A DNA stretch of 64,000 nt from Flavobacteriales bacterium (GCA_020635435.1 JACJZU010000002.1:62001-126000), one strand, 5' to 3'. Shown: positions 53,037-62,945, counted from the stretch's first letter. Notes: a model not told the origin generated them from the sequence alone. Numbers and translations: made by a program.

Positions 53037-54413
53037 TCAATTGAGTTTGCCGAGTGCTTTGTCCAGGTCGATTCGGGCGATCATCAGATCGTAAAGCGCA
53101 TTCATATAGCGCATTTCGGCCTGTGTTTTATCTCCCTCTGCCTGTGTGAGCTCCAGGGAGGATCCAACGCCTTCCTTGAATTTTACCAGGGAAGTATTGT
53201 AGATCTCTTTGGCCAATTCGCGGTTCGATTCTTCGGTTTCCAGATTCTTTGCCTTAATGCGGTAATTCAATTCGGCTTGTGTGATCTGGAAGGCAAGTCC
53301 GTTACGCACATCATTCAACGTGTTCAGATCCTGCTCCAGTTTGATCCGGGCTTCGGAGATCTTTGCCTTCTTGTAAAAACCATCGAAGATCGGGATGTTC
53401 AAACTGAGACTATAGCTCGTACCGGGGAACCATGTTTTACCGAGGTCCTTGAATTCAGCCTGACTCGCGAAAGTGTTGCGCTGATGATTCATGTTTAGGT
53501 AGATGCTTGGTACATAACCTACCTTGTACCTGTCGATGCTGAGCGAATCCAGCCTCAATTGCTGGCGCAGGATCTTCAGTTCCACCCGATTCTCCGGATC
53601 GGCCTCGCTCAACCTCATCCCGTATGCCGCATCGACATTCCGAATGTCGCCTTTGAGTTTCATCGGTGTGGTAACGGGCATCCCAATGGTGTATTTGAAC
53701 AAGAGTGTCACCAGATCATTCTGACTCCGGAGATTGGCGACCTGCGTGCTCAAAGTGGAACGGGAAAGTTTCAGACGATCGACATCCAATTTCTCCACGT
53801 AGCCGGCGTCGTACATTTCCTGCACTTCTTTCAGCGTTTTTTCAACCGTAGCCAAGCTGGCTTGCATCTGCTTAAGGTTCTCGCCGGCGATGAGTACCCC
53901 ATAGAATGCCTTGGTCACCGTTTCCGTGAGCTCAATTTCCGTTTGGTCGCGCAACAATTCACTCACCCGTACGAACTCCTTGGCGGCTTTCAGTCCCAGA
54001 AAGAATGTTCCATCGAAAACGAGCTGATTCATGCTTACCGAACCAACAATGGTAGAAGGTGCCCCAAACTGAACTTCCTGAGGAGCTCCCAATTGGATCG
54101 GTCCGTCGGGGATCAGACCTTCGGCCATGAGCACACCATAGATCGCCGGAGAGAGGAAATCGGGCAATTGCTGACTGGCAATTTCAATGTTGTGGATGAA
54201 GGTCCCGTTTGCATTGATCTGCGGCAGACCGGTAGCCACTATGCTCTTTACGGTCTGTTCGGCAGCATCAATGTCCAACTTGGCATTTTTTAGCGACACT
54301 TTGTTGCTTTTGGCATAGGAAATGGCCTGTTGAAGGTCCATGCTCAAAGTGTCCTGTGCAGGTGACGCTGCGTAAATGCTCAGCAGTAATGCGAATACTA
54401 GGAATTGTTTCAT
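53037..54413 (-). CDS. TolC-family outer-membrane efflux protein
   Basis: It has 458 residues with a signal peptide (FLVFALLLSIYAASPA) and two OEP repeats of long coiled helices (DLQQAISYAKSNKVSLKNAK, VSELLRDQTEIELTETVTKA, GYVEKLDVDRLKLSRSTLST, GVGSSLELTQAEGDKTQAEM). It forms the outer-membrane duct of the pump. Its start overlaps the stop of the TetR gene by 4 bases. Confidence 0.92.
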   Translation of the reverse strand: MKQFLVFALLLSIYAASPAQDTLSMDLQQAISYAKSNKVSLKNAKLDIDAAEQTVKSIVATGLPQINANGTFIHNIEIASQQLPDFLSPAIYGVLMAEGLIPDGPIQLGAPQEVQFGAPSTIVGSVSMNQLVFDGTFFLGLKAAKEFVRVSELLRDQTEIELTETVTKAFYGVLIAGENLKQMQASLATVEKTLKEVQEMYDAGYVEKLDVDRLKLSRSTLSTQVANLRSQNDLVTLLFKYTIGMPVTTPMKLKGDIRNVDAAYGMRLSEADPENRVELKILRQQLRLDSLSIDRYKVGYVPSIYLNMNHQRNTFASQAEFKDLGKTWFPGTSYSLSLNIPIFDGFYKKAKISEARIKLEQDLNTLNDVRNGLAFQITQAELNYRIKAKNLETEESNRELAKEIYNTSLVKFKEGVGSSLELTQAEGDKTQAEMRYMNALYDLMIARIDLDKALGKLN

Positions 54414-55027
54414 GAATCAAATGCGTTTCTGATTTCTTGTTGTTGGATTAAGTATGCTCGTCCTTTCTCGGATGTTACACCATGCAAATGGTAGAACATC
54501 ACTTCTTTTACCAGCATTCGGAATCGGAAGTTGCTGGGAGGGAATAAGTCGGTATTTGTTATGGCGTCGATCAGATTCACGTACAGGGTGGAGATCACCT
54601 CTTCATCGAGATCGTCGCGGTACCAACCGTTATCTTTACCCAAACGGAGGTTCTTCAGGATCTCATTCCGAACGACCTTATATCTGAAGGATTCGAATAG
54701 TTTCCAGCTTTTGGAATAATATTTCTGCAGGTCGAACAACAGGGCCGGATTTACATCGCGCATGGTGAGTGCCACATGCTTCACCAATTCAAGCATCTGA
54801 TTGATCGGATTCTCATCTGAATTCAGACAGGCCTGACATTCGGCCGTATGCATCCCCAGGAAACCTTCCACCGAACGGTGTACCAGTTCCTCCTTGTCGT
54901 CGATCACCTGATAAAGGGTTTTTTTACTAATGCCCAGTTCGCGCGCGATATCGTCCATGCTTACACTCTTCACACCGTATCGCATGAATAAGCGCGCACT
55001 CTGGCTGATAATTTCCTGTTCTTCCAT
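54410..55027 (-). CDS. TetR/AcrR-family regulator, probable repressor of the efflux operon
   Basis: It has 205 residues. The N-terminal helix-turn-helix is typical: SARLFMRYGVKSVSMDDIA, RELGISKKTLYQVIDDKEEL. The C-terminal ligand domain is not recognised. It is the first gene of the TolC-adaptor-permease operon and overlaps tolC by ATGA, so it most likely autoregulates the pump in response to a compound. The operator cannot be identified; the 140 bases between it and the uridine kinase gene would contain it. Confidence 0.88.
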   Translation of the reverse strand: MEEQEIISQSARLFMRYGVKSVSMDDIARELGISKKTLYQVIDDKEELVHRSVEGFLGMHTAECQACLNSDENPINQMLELVKHVALTMRDVNPALLFDLQKYYSKSWKLFESFRYKVVRNEILKNLRLGKDNGWYRDDLDEEVISTLYVNLIDAITNTDLFPPSNFRFRMLVKEVMFYHLHGVTSEKGRAYLIQQQEIRNAFDS

Positions 55028-55168
55028 CGTAAATCGGGCGCAAATCTATGCATCCGAAACGTGGGAAACTACATGTCGAACAAAAGTTTCCATAGTTTTT
55101 ATGTTTTTATCGATGAACGGCAAGAGCTACAAATAGTATTTTCGATCCCTCAATTCGAACCATACCTC

Positions 55169-55792
55169 ATGTACTGTATCGGAATAGCCGGGGGAAGTGC
55201 TTCGGGCAAGACCACCTTCATCAGCAAACTCAACCGGATCTTTGCGCCAACGGAGGTATGTGTGGTTTCGCAGGATCACTATTACAAACCCTTGTCGGAG
55301 CAACCACTCGATGAAAATGGCGAGATAAACTTCGACCGTCCCGATGGGATCGATTTTCAGCGATTGTTGCGGGACCTCTCGAAATTGCGCAGCGGCAAAG
55401 CTGTAGATATCGTAGAATACACCTTTAATAATCCGGGTAAGTTCCCCAGATCCATTCGTTTTCATCCGGCGCCGGTACTTATTGTGGAGGGATTATTCAT
55501 CTATACACATGCCCGACTCAACAAACTCTTTGATCTGAAGGTGTACATAGAGGCTGATCCGGACATCATGTTGAAGCGCCGTATGACGCGCGACACACGT
55601 GAGCGGGGAATGAACAGGGAACAGGTGATCTATCAATGGGAGAACCACGTGATGCCGGCTTACGAGCGCTTTCTCCTCCCTTATCGCGAGCATGTCGATA
55701 TGATCGTGCTGAACAATACCCACTTCGAACAAAGCCTTGCCGTGATGGTGAATCATATTCACCGGCTTATCGAACAGTCAGGCCCCAAATAG
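55169..55792 (+). CDS. udk: uridine kinase
   Basis: It has 207 residues from MYCIGIAGGSASGKTTFISK with the P-loop GGSASGKT (about residues 7-14). DHYYKPLSEQ and NFDRPDGIDF bind the nucleoside, VEGLFIYTHARLN is present, and RRMTRDTRERG forms the lid. It phosphorylates uridine and cytidine in pyrimidine salvage. The upstream 36 codons of the frame do not fit the family. Confidence 0.92.
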   Translation: MYCIGIAGGSASGKTTFISKLNRIFAPTEVCVVSQDHYYKPLSEQPLDENGEINFDRPDGIDFQRLLRDLSKLRSGKAVDIVEYTFNNPGKFPRSIRFHPAPVLIVEGLFIYTHARLNKLFDLKVYIEADPDIMLKRRMTRDTRERGMNREQVIYQWENHVMPAYERFLLPYREHVDMIVLNNTHFEQSLAVMVNHIHRLIEQSGPK

Positions 55793-55831
55793 CTCCGATC
55801 TTTGAACCTGAATTTCAAGGTCGTTCTGGAA

Positions 55832-55862
55832 TTGCTAGTTCACTTTTTTACCTGTACTTTTG
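55832..55862 (+). promoter_or_regulatory. promoter of secDF
   Basis: TTG at 55832-55834, 20 bases, then TACTTTTG at 55855-55862, a perfect TAnnTTTG box 47 bases before secDF. Confidence 0.6.
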
Positions 55863-55908
55863 CGGACTTTCCAAAAAAGGAAGAACCCTACATTTTCAAT
55901 AGACACGA

Positions 55909-58900
55909 ATGAAGAACAGAGGATTTATCAGGTTCGTCACCATTCTGCTCGCCATTGTGAGCATTTACCAGCTATCGTTTACACTGGTTACACGCAACGC
56001 TGAGAAAAAGGCCAGAGCGCATGCGACTGAAACAGGCCGCCGTTACAAAGATGTGATCGATTCCATGCGTTCAGAGACCATTCTGAATTTGGGAATTGCA
56101 AAGTTCACCTACCAGGAGTGCAAGCAAAGAGAGATCAATCTCGGTCTCGACCTTCAGGGAGGGATGAACGTGACCCTTGAGGTATCGGTTCCGGAATTGG
56201 TTCAGGCATTGGCCGACAACGATCAGGACCCGCAGTTTCAGCAAGCTTTGAAAGAAGCACAGGCCGATTATCTCGGTCAGCGAAACTTCATAGACATTTT
56301 TGCGGAGAAGTACGAAAAACTCAACCCGGAAACCGGTTTGGCACGGATTTTCTACCGCAAGGAGCGCAAAGAGGTGCTCCCCAATCAATACAACAGTACC
56401 AACAAGGAAGTCTACGACTGGTTGAAGGAGGAATCCTCGGCATCCGTTAGTCGTACCTACAAGATCCTCAAAACACGTATCGATCAGTTCAACGTAACAC
56501 AGCCAAATGTTCAGTTGCTGGACAATGGCCGCATATCTGTTGAACTTCCGGGTGTTGACAATCCGGAACGTATCCGTAAAGTGTTGCAGAGCTCGGCCAA
56601 GCTGGAGTTCTGGCAGGTTTACAGGAATTATGAAGCATTCGACTTCCTGAACGAAGCGGATAAAGTGATCGCTGCCCGTCTCGACCTGGAAAGAGAGGAA
56701 TCCGACTCCGCAGGTGATGCAGGTAGCAGCCTCAAACCTGTTGAGGAGCAAACAACCTCCCTTCAGCCTGTTGCTCTTGGAGATAGTACGGGCGCTGTGA
56801 CCCCTGCCGGCGATTCGAATGCCGTTGCCGGTGGCGACACTGCCGCGGCAGATAGCGCTCAGCAGCTTACACGTGAAGAATATCTTCTGAAGAACCCACT
56901 TGTTGCCCGACTGATCCCGAATGCGGATCAAACCAATAATCAATGGAATCCAAGTGCGCCGATCGGTTATGTGGCCCGTAAGGATATGGACTTCTTCAAC
57001 AAATGGTTGAAGGATCCTGAGGTGCGCAGCGCCATCCCGGATGATGTTCATTTCCGTTGGAGCTACAAACCAACCGACGACGGTACATTCTATATGTTGT
57101 ATGCCCTGAAGGCATCTGCCGATAACAAACCGGCTTTGGAAGGCGATGTGGTAACTAATGCCCGCCCTACGCTGGATCAGGTAGGGAACTATAAGGTTTC
57201 CATGAGCATGAATAAACAAGGTGCCAAGGAATGGCGCATCATCACGGCCAACGCAAAGGATAACAAAGACCCTGTGGCCATCGTGCTCGACTCTATGGTT
57301 TACAGTGCACCTGCCGTTCAGGACGAGATCCCGAACGGACAATCCGAGATCAGCGGAAATTTCACCGTTGAAGATGCCGAAGACCTTTCAAATATCCTGA
57401 AGGCCGGTCGTTTGGATGCACCTACCCGCATCGTTGAGGAGAGTGTAGTTGGTCCAAGTCTCGGTAAGGAAGCCATCCGCGCAGGTCAGTTCTCCCTCGT
57501 TATCGGATTTGTATTGGTAATTGTTTTCATGTTGCTCTATTACAATCGTGCCGGTGCCTATGCAGTAGTTGCCCTGCTTGCCAACTTGTTCTTCATCCTG
57601 GGTGTGCTCTCCGGTTACGGCGCAGCACTCACACTTCCAGGTATGGCCGGTTTGGTATTGACCATCGGTATGGCCGTGGATGCCAACGTACTGATCTTTG
57701 AACGTATCAAGGAGGAGCTCCTCAGTGGTAAAGGTTTCAAGGCCGCCGTGAAAAACGGTTATCAGGCCGCCTATTCATCCATCATCGACGCGAACATCAC
57801 CACGCTCATCGCTGCGATGATCCTCATGTCCTTCGGTAAAGGTCCGGTTGCCGGATTCGCCATCATCCTCTTCATTGGTATCCTTTCTTCACTGTTCACA
57901 GCTATTTTCCTGACCAGATTGTTTGTTGAATGGGATATCAGCCGTGGAGTTGATACACCATTCACAACTTCAATCAGCAAGAACCTCTTCGGAAATGTGA
58001 ATTGGGAATTCATTGGTAAACGAAAGATATTCTATACCATTTCAGGTATCGTGATCGCATTGGGTATTGTTTCCATGTTCACAAGAGGATTGTCAACCGG
58101 GGTCGATTTCAAGGGAGGCTGGTCGTATGTGGTTCAACTCGATGAGAAGGCCAATACACAGGATATCCGAAATTCCCTGAACCAGGTGATTCCGGAGAAC
58201 GTTGAGGTGAAAACCTACGGAACCAATAACCAATACAAGATCACAACATCATACCGAATAGACGATCAGAGCGAAACAGCCGGTGACGAGGTGCAGGCTG
58301 CCATCGTGAAAGGGTTGGCCAAGTTCAATGTTACGGAGGACAACCTCCTCTCCGAGAGCAAAGTTGGGCCAACGATCGCCGAGGATATCAAGGTGGATTC
58401 ATCCTGGGCCATCATCTTATCGTTGATCGGTATGTTCCTGTACATTGTGGTTCGATTCCGAAAATGGGGTTACGGACTGGGAGCAACCATCGCTCTCTTC
58501 CACGACGTGTTGATCGTGTTCTCGATCTACTCATTGCTCTACGGAATAGTTCCATTTACGCTGGATATCGATCAGGCCTTCATTGCCGCCATACTCACGG
58601 TTGTGGGTTACTCCATAAACGATACGGTGGTTGTGTTCGACCGCGTTCGGGAATTCCTCGGTACACACAAGTACGAAAAGGACTCTGCCGGAGTGATCAA
58701 CAGCGCCATCAATCAAACACTGAGCCGAACTTTGGTTACCTCGCTCACCACCTTACTGGTGGTTGTGATCCTTTTCCTCTTTGGTGGAGAAGGTTTGAAA
58801 GGTTTCACATTTGCGCTGTTGGTTGGTATCGGTGTGGGTACTTATTCATCCATCTGTATTGCGACACCGGTAGTTGTGGACATGACAACCCGTGTAGCTG

Positions 58901-58923
58901 CCCGAAAAGCGAAAAAGGCGTAG
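55909..58923 (+). CDS. secDF: SecD-SecF fusion, protein-export membrane protein
   Basis: The 1,004-residue protein carries SecD (LGLDLQGGMNVTLEVSVPE near residue 77, GGxxF-type P1 domain, TM block with AGLVLTIGMAVDANVLIFERI) fused to SecF (STGVDFKGGWSYVVQL, a TM block with VGYSINDTVVVFDRVRE). It uses proton flow to pull preproteins through SecYEG from the periplasmic side. Between residues about 262 and 325 is a low-complexity Ser/Ala/Gly/Asp linker inside the P1 domain. Fusion of the two subunits is usual for Bacteroidota. Confidence 0.97.
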   Translation: MKNRGFIRFVTILLAIVSIYQLSFTLVTRNAEKKARAHATETGRRYKDVIDSMRSETILNLGIAKFTYQECKQREINLGLDLQGGMNVTLEVSVPELVQALADNDQDPQFQQALKEAQADYLGQRNFIDIFAEKYEKLNPETGLARIFYRKERKEVLPNQYNSTNKEVYDWLKEESSASVSRTYKILKTRIDQFNVTQPNVQLLDNGRISVELPGVDNPERIRKVLQSSAKLEFWQVYRNYEAFDFLNEADKVIAARLDLEREESDSAGDAGSSLKPVEEQTTSLQPVALGDSTGAVTPAGDSNAVAGGDTAAADSAQQLTREEYLLKNPLVARLIPNADQTNNQWNPSAPIGYVARKDMDFFNKWLKDPEVRSAIPDDVHFRWSYKPTDDGTFYMLYALKASADNKPALEGDVVTNARPTLDQVGNYKVSMSMNKQGAKEWRIITANAKDNKDPVAIVLDSMVYSAPAVQDEIPNGQSEISGNFTVEDAEDLSNILKAGRLDAPTRIVEESVVGPSLGKEAIRAGQFSLVIGFVLVIVFMLLYYNRAGAYAVVALLANLFFILGVLSGYGAALTLPGMAGLVLTIGMAVDANVLIFERIKEELLSGKGFKAAVKNGYQAAYSSIIDANITTLIAAMILMSFGKGPVAGFAIILFIGILSSLFTAIFLTRLFVEWDISRGVDTPFTTSISKNLFGNVNWEFIGKRKIFYTISGIVIALGIVSMFTRGLSTGVDFKGGWSYVVQLDEKANTQDIRNSLNQVIPENVEVKTYGTNNQYKITTSYRIDDQSETAGDEVQAAIVKGLAKFNVTEDNLLSESKVGPTIAEDIKVDSSWAIILSLIGMFLYIVVRFRKWGYGLGATIALFHDVLIVFSIYSLLYGIVPFTLDIDQAFIAAILTVVGYSINDTVVVFDRVREFLGTHKYEKDSAGVINSAINQTLSRTLVTSLTTLLVVVILFLFGGEGLKGFTFALLVGIGVGTYSSICIATPVVVDMTTRVAARKAKKA

Positions 58924-58946
58924 ACCAAAAACGAAAGAACTGAAAG

Positions 58947-58976
58947 AAGGCCTTCCCACTCGGGTAGGCCTTTTTT
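58947..58976 (+). terminator. terminator of secDF
   Basis: AAGGCCT and AGGCCTT pair around a CCC/GGG inner stem and are followed by a run of thymines, 23 bases after the stop. Confidence 0.85.
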
Positions 58977-59019
58977 GTGCGCAAAAATTGAGTTGACAAT
59001 GTGCCCAATTCAGTTGGCA

Positions 59020-59053
59020 AAAAAAATCCCACTTCCTGTTACGGGAGTGGGAT
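59020..59053 (-). terminator. terminator of dnaA
   Basis: On the minus strand ATCCCACT and AGTGGGAT form an 8-bp stem followed by TTTTTTTT, 22 bases after the dnaA stop. It faces the secDF terminator, as expected between convergent genes. Confidence 0.8.
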
Positions 59054-59075
59054 ACATACATGCGGCTTGCCTGTA

Positions 59076-60512
59076 TTAATAAGTGTTGATCTTGATGCGT
59101 TTGGATATTTCCTCTACATCGCTGCGGAATTTTTTATCCGTATCGATCAGGTCATTTACCGTTTGGCAGGCATGGATCACGGTACTGTGGTCTCGTCCGC
59201 CAAAGTGCATGCCGATCTTCTTCAGTGGAGCTTTGGTAAGCTGCTTGGCAAAGTACATAGAGATCTGGCGTGCCTGCACGATCTCTCGTTTTCTCGTTTT
59301 TGATTTGAGTTGATCTACACTCAGCGAGTAATAATCAGACACCAACTTTTGAATGTATTCGATCGAGATCTCCCTGGAGGCATTCTTCACGAAGTTCTTG
59401 ATCATCTTCTTGGCGAGTTCCAGGTCGATCTCCTTGCGATTCAAGGATGCCTGCGCAAGCAGGGATATCAATGCACCTTCCAGTTCACGGATGTTTGAAT
59501 CGATGTTATGGGCCAGGTATTCAACCACCTCATCATTGAGTTTGATCCCATCCTGGTACATCTTGTATTCCAGAATACTGACTCTGGTTTCCAGGTCAGG
59601 AGTTTGCAGGTCAGCAGACAGACCCCATTTGAATCGCGACAACAAGCGCTCATCAACATCCTTCAGATCCCTCGGCGCCCGATCCGAGCTGATCACGATC
59701 TGCTTATTGTTCTGATGCAAGTGATTGAATATCTGAAAGAATATCTCTTGTGTTTTTTCCTTTTTGGCAAAGAATTGGACATCATCAACCAACAGCACGT
59801 CGAGCAGTTGGTAGAAATTCAGAAAGTCGTTGTTGTTCCCGTTTTTACAAGAATCCACATATTGATTCACGAATTTCTCAGAGCTCACATACAAGACCGA
59901 TTTGTTCGGGGAGATCTCCTTGATCCGGTTGCCTATGGCATGAAGTAAGTGCGTCTTGCCCAAACCGGTACCGCCAAAGATCATCAACGGATTGAATGCT
60001 GTTCCCCCCGGTTTGTTCGCAACGGCAAATCCGGCCGAACGAGCCAGTCTGTTGCAATCCCCTTCTACGAAATTCTCGAATGTGTAATTACGGTTCAATT
60101 GGCTGTCGATGTTCAGCTTCTTCAAACCGGGAATTATGAACGGATTGTGTATGTTGGCATTCACCTGCAACGGAACACCCATTTCATTTTTATTATTGAA
60201 CGGAGCATTCCGGGTAGGCACGTTGATGGTATAGGCTCTTGCCGATCGCGAACCGCTATTGTCTACAATAATGTTGTACTCCAGTTTCGAACCGGGGCCT
60301 AGTTCTTTCTCCAATGCCTTTTTGAGAAGTGTTACGTAGTGCTCCTCAAGCCATTCATAAAAGAACTGACTAGGTACCTGGATTGTCAAAACCTTGTCCT
60401 CAATTTTCATGGATTTGATCGGTTCAAACCATGTTTTGAAGCTTTGGGGGTTGACATTGTCCCGAATTAATTTGAGACAATTACTCCATACCTTGTCGTG
60501 ATCTAAGGACAT
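59076..60512 (-). CDS. dnaA: chromosomal replication initiator DnaA
   Basis: The 478-residue protein has domain I (WSNCLKLIRDNVNPQSFKTW), a short linker, the AAA+ domain (Walker A FGGTGLGKTHLLHAIG near residue 178, Walker B VLLVDDVQFF near 244, DERLLSRFKWGL sensor) and the DNA-binding domain with KSKTRKREIVQARQISMYFA and GGRDHSTVIHACQ. It opens the replication origin. No cluster of DnaA boxes is apparent within the 116 bases upstream. Confidence 0.97.
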   Translation of the reverse strand: MSLDHDKVWSNCLKLIRDNVNPQSFKTWFEPIKSMKIEDKVLTIQVPSQFFYEWLEEHYVTLLKKALEKELGPGSKLEYNIIVDNSGSRSARAYTINVPTRNAPFNNKNEMGVPLQVNANIHNPFIIPGLKKLNIDSQLNRNYTFENFVEGDCNRLARSAGFAVANKPGGTAFNPLMIFGGTGLGKTHLLHAIGNRIKEISPNKSVLYVSSEKFVNQYVDSCKNGNNNDFLNFYQLLDVLLVDDVQFFAKKEKTQEIFFQIFNHLHQNNKQIVISSDRAPRDLKDVDERLLSRFKWGLSADLQTPDLETRVSILEYKMYQDGIKLNDEVVEYLAHNIDSNIRELEGALISLLAQASLNRKEIDLELAKKMIKNFVKNASREISIEYIQKLVSDYYSLSVDQLKSKTRKREIVQARQISMYFAKQLTKAPLKKIGMHFGGRDHSTVIHACQTVNDLIDTDKKFRSDVEEISKRIKINTY

Positions 60513-60628
60513 AAATTTCTACCGTTGTGAAAGAGGTTAAACGCTTTTGGTTCGATGCGGCTAGCGCCAAACAGCGTGGTAAAATTGCCCATAAAATAAC
60601 TTCAAAAAAAACTTCTTTGACTTGACTT

Positions 60629-61540
60629 TTAACAAATTTTTAACATAGTAGAATGCGGGTTTGCGGCCACTGTTTTGCTATGTATTTGATAATCAATTCT
60701 TCCCAAATTGATGCCTGCCCAACCCGTTTGACAAATGCTCACCGGACGGGTGTAAATATTGTTGACAATTTGCGGATTTTCCAAAAATGTGTGGGTATGT
60801 CCACCCAGGATCAGATCGATGTTTGAACTTGCTTTAGCCAGTTGAATATCACTCACTTTGTCGTTTTTATACTCGAAACCGAGATGCGACAAACAGACAA
60901 TCAGATTACATTTTTTCTTCGTTCTCAGATAGGTCGCCGTGGAGTTCGCAGCCTCTACCGGGTTGGTGTAGATCGTATCGCCGTAAAGTGCCTCCGGTAC
61001 CAGATTCTTCAATTCGATTCCCAACCCGAATACACCCACCCGAAATGGGCCTTTCTGAAATATTCGATAGGGTTTCACCCGCTCTCGCAATTCCCGATCG
61101 CCAAATCGGTAATTGGCGTTCAAAATCTCAAATCCCGCATGGGGTAATTGCGCCTTCAGGCCTTCGATTCCCGCATCAAAATCGTGATTGCCGAGCGTTA
61201 CCGCATCGTATCCCATCTGCGTCATCAACTTGAACTCAAGTTCACCGTGGAATAGATTGAAATAGGGTGTCCCCTGAAAGATGTCACCCGCATCCAAAAG
61301 CAATACATGCTCAGCCTCGGAGCGGATCCGGTCGATCAAATGCGCTCTTTTTGATGCGCCACCCAAACCGCTGTATGTTCCCCCTTCCCCCGGAAATGGT
61401 TCGATCCGGCTGTGCCAATCGTTTGTATATAATATGGTAAGTCGGTCGCGCTCCCTCCCAATAGAGGCCAAAGCCGATGTGGATAGTGCCAGCGATATGC
61501 CGGCCTTCAATCCCGTGGCAATGAACTCCCTCCTTTTCAT
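60629..61540 (-). CDS. 5'-nucleotidase-like metallophosphatase, N-terminal catalytic half
   Basis: It has 303 residues with a twin-arginine-like signal (MKRREFIATGLKAGISLALS). The calcineurin-like metal site is complete: TNDWHSRIEP, LLDAGDIFQGTPY, LGNHDFDAG, CLSHLGFEYK and LGGHTHTFL. It stops after about 300 residues, before the substrate-binding domain, which is encoded by the upstream gene 61537-62307. The two genes overlap by ATGA, so together they make a two-chain 5'-nucleotidase. It acts in the periplasm on nucleotides or related phosphoesters. Confidence 0.9.
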   Translation of the reverse strand: MKRREFIATGLKAGISLALSTSALASIGRERDRLTILYTNDWHSRIEPFPGEGGTYSGLGGASKRAHLIDRIRSEAEHVLLLDAGDIFQGTPYFNLFHGELEFKLMTQMGYDAVTLGNHDFDAGIEGLKAQLPHAGFEILNANYRFGDRELRERVKPYRIFQKGPFRVGVFGLGIELKNLVPEALYGDTIYTNPVEAANSTATYLRTKKKCNLIVCLSHLGFEYKNDKVSDIQLAKASSNIDLILGGHTHTFLENPQIVNNIYTRPVSICQTGWAGINLGRIDYQIHSKTVAANPHSTMLKIC

Positions 61541-62307
61541 CGTTCTGTTTCTTTAACGCGTATTCTTCCCTCGTCCTTCATTTCTGCAGCCCGATCGGGT
61601 GAAGGGTAATTCACAGCAAACTCCTGAATGAGGATATCGCGGATCAATTGAGTGGTCTCGTACCTGGCCTGAGCCTGGCCGAAGATGCCGTAATCGTCTC
61701 CACCATTCACCAGATAATCGGAGGTTGCGATCTGGATCAGACTGCTGTCTCCATCCGGTTGTAAATTCACAAATCGCCCCGAATTTCCCGATAGTTCGAG
61801 ATAAGCTCCCGCTCTCATGCAGATCGGATCCCCACCTTTTCGGGCGATCAGGTTTGCCAATTCACTCAAAGCCGAACGTGGTAGATCGAGGATCACGAGC
61901 TGGTTGTCGAAAGGCATCAACTCAAATATATGTGCAGAAGTGATCGCACCTTTTGGAAGCGGTGCCCGGAATCCGCCGTGATTCAATAATACGATATCGA
62001 TTCCGGGATGTAATTCATTGGCCCGATGCCATACCAGCGAAGTAGCCAGATTACCCAGGCTGCCTTCAGGACGTTCCTTGGTGAATTCCTGTGCTGTATA
62101 TCCGATCGTGTCGGACATAACTTCGTTCAAGGATGTTTTGTAAGGTGCGATGATCCGGTCAACAATTTCCGAGCGACCCACGTAATTTGCATCTAAACGG
62201 ATCAGCTCTGAATTTTCCCGTTCTCCGGGAACCAATACCTTGCATCCCCCAAGAAAAAGTAGGAGGAATATACCAAGCCCGTGACGATATGCCCCGGGTC
62301 GAATCAA
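61537..62307 (-). CDS. 5'-nucleotidase C-terminal-domain lipoprotein
   Basis: It has 256 residues with a lipoprotein signal (GIFLLLFLGGC, cysteine about residue 22). It has the C-terminal substrate domain: RPEGSLGNLATSLVWHRANE, NHGGFRAPLPKGAITSAHIF, MPFDNQLVILDLP and NGGDDYGIF. No catalytic metal site is present, which agrees with its partner being the next gene. It is translated just before the metallophosphatase half. Confidence 0.9.
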   Translation of the reverse strand: MIRPGAYRHGLGIFLLLFLGGCKVLVPGERENSELIRLDANYVGRSEIVDRIIAPYKTSLNEVMSDTIGYTAQEFTKERPEGSLGNLATSLVWHRANELHPGIDIVLLNHGGFRAPLPKGAITSAHIFELMPFDNQLVILDLPRSALSELANLIARKGGDPICMRAGAYLELSGNSGRFVNLQPDGDSSLIQIATSDYLVNGGDDYGIFGQAQARYETTQLIRDILIQEFAVNYPSPDRAAEMKDEGRIRVKETER

Positions 62308-62846
62308 AAGATCAACTCAATTTCCTTCTTTAGAAATTCGATCACCTCATCGGCCGAGCGATCGTTGCGACGGATGACCTCCTGCAAGATCACCTTTCCA
62401 AGTTCAGCCCCCGTAGAATCTTCCTTCATGTCCTTATAGGCATTCGAAACAATACGGAGCATTTCATCCTTAACGGCGGTTACCAAAATCCAGGCCTGAC
62501 TGCTCACGTAGATCTGCTGAGCAACATTGTGCGCATATTCGTCCCGAATATTCTTTTCGAGCACATATTTAAATACGGTGGCATTCATGTCCGGTTCGTT
62601 TAAACGCATGATGAGGTTATCGGGTTTCAGTCGATCCATCAGGAGTGTGAGTCGTTCGTACGCTTGAAGTCTGATAGGCAAGAGATCTTGTTGCGATTCC
62701 CGCTTGAGCTCAAGCAATTTCTTCTTGTACTCTTCTTCCAGAAATCGCCTCATGGTAATGTAGGTGACCAGAAAAACGACAAGGGCCGGTATGGTGAATT
62801 CCAGCAAACGGAGAAAAAAATCGAGAGCTTGTATTTCCAGGAGCAT
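62304..62846 (-). CDS. membrane-anchored protein of unknown function
   Basis: It has 180 residues: one N-terminal transmembrane helix (FTIPALVVFLVTYITM), then a soluble helical part with conserved-looking RLQAYERLTLLMDRLKPDNL and DEYAHNVAQQIYVSSQAW. I recognise it as a type found next to such genes in Bacteroidota but know no function. It overlaps the nucleotidase lipoprotein gene by 4 bases and probably shares its transcript. Confidence 0.7.
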   Translation of the reverse strand: MLLEIQALDFFLRLLEFTIPALVVFLVTYITMRRFLEEEYKKKLLELKRESQQDLLPIRLQAYERLTLLMDRLKPDNLIMRLNEPDMNATVFKYVLEKNIRDEYAHNVAQQIYVSSQAWILVTAVKDEMLRIVSNAYKDMKEDSTGAELGKVILQEVIRRNDRSADEVIEFLKKEIELIF

Positions 62847-62920
62847 GTTATTCGAATAACTTAATTATCGATCCAAAACTAAGGGCGAAAATATCGCCTG
62901 TACAGCTAACGCAAAAAAAA

Positions 62921-62945
62921 AAGCCCTGCTGATGCGCAGAGCTTT
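62921..62945 (-). terminator. terminator of the rpsF-rpsR-rplI operon
   Basis: On the minus strand AAGCTCTGC pairs with GCAGGGCTT with one mismatch and leads into ten thymines, about 20 bases after rplI. Confidence 0.8.

Noticed and set aside
56071..57342. 423-codon open frame on the minus strand inside secDF
   Set aside because: Fully antisense to SecD, whose sequence is conserved; no start context and no family resemblance.
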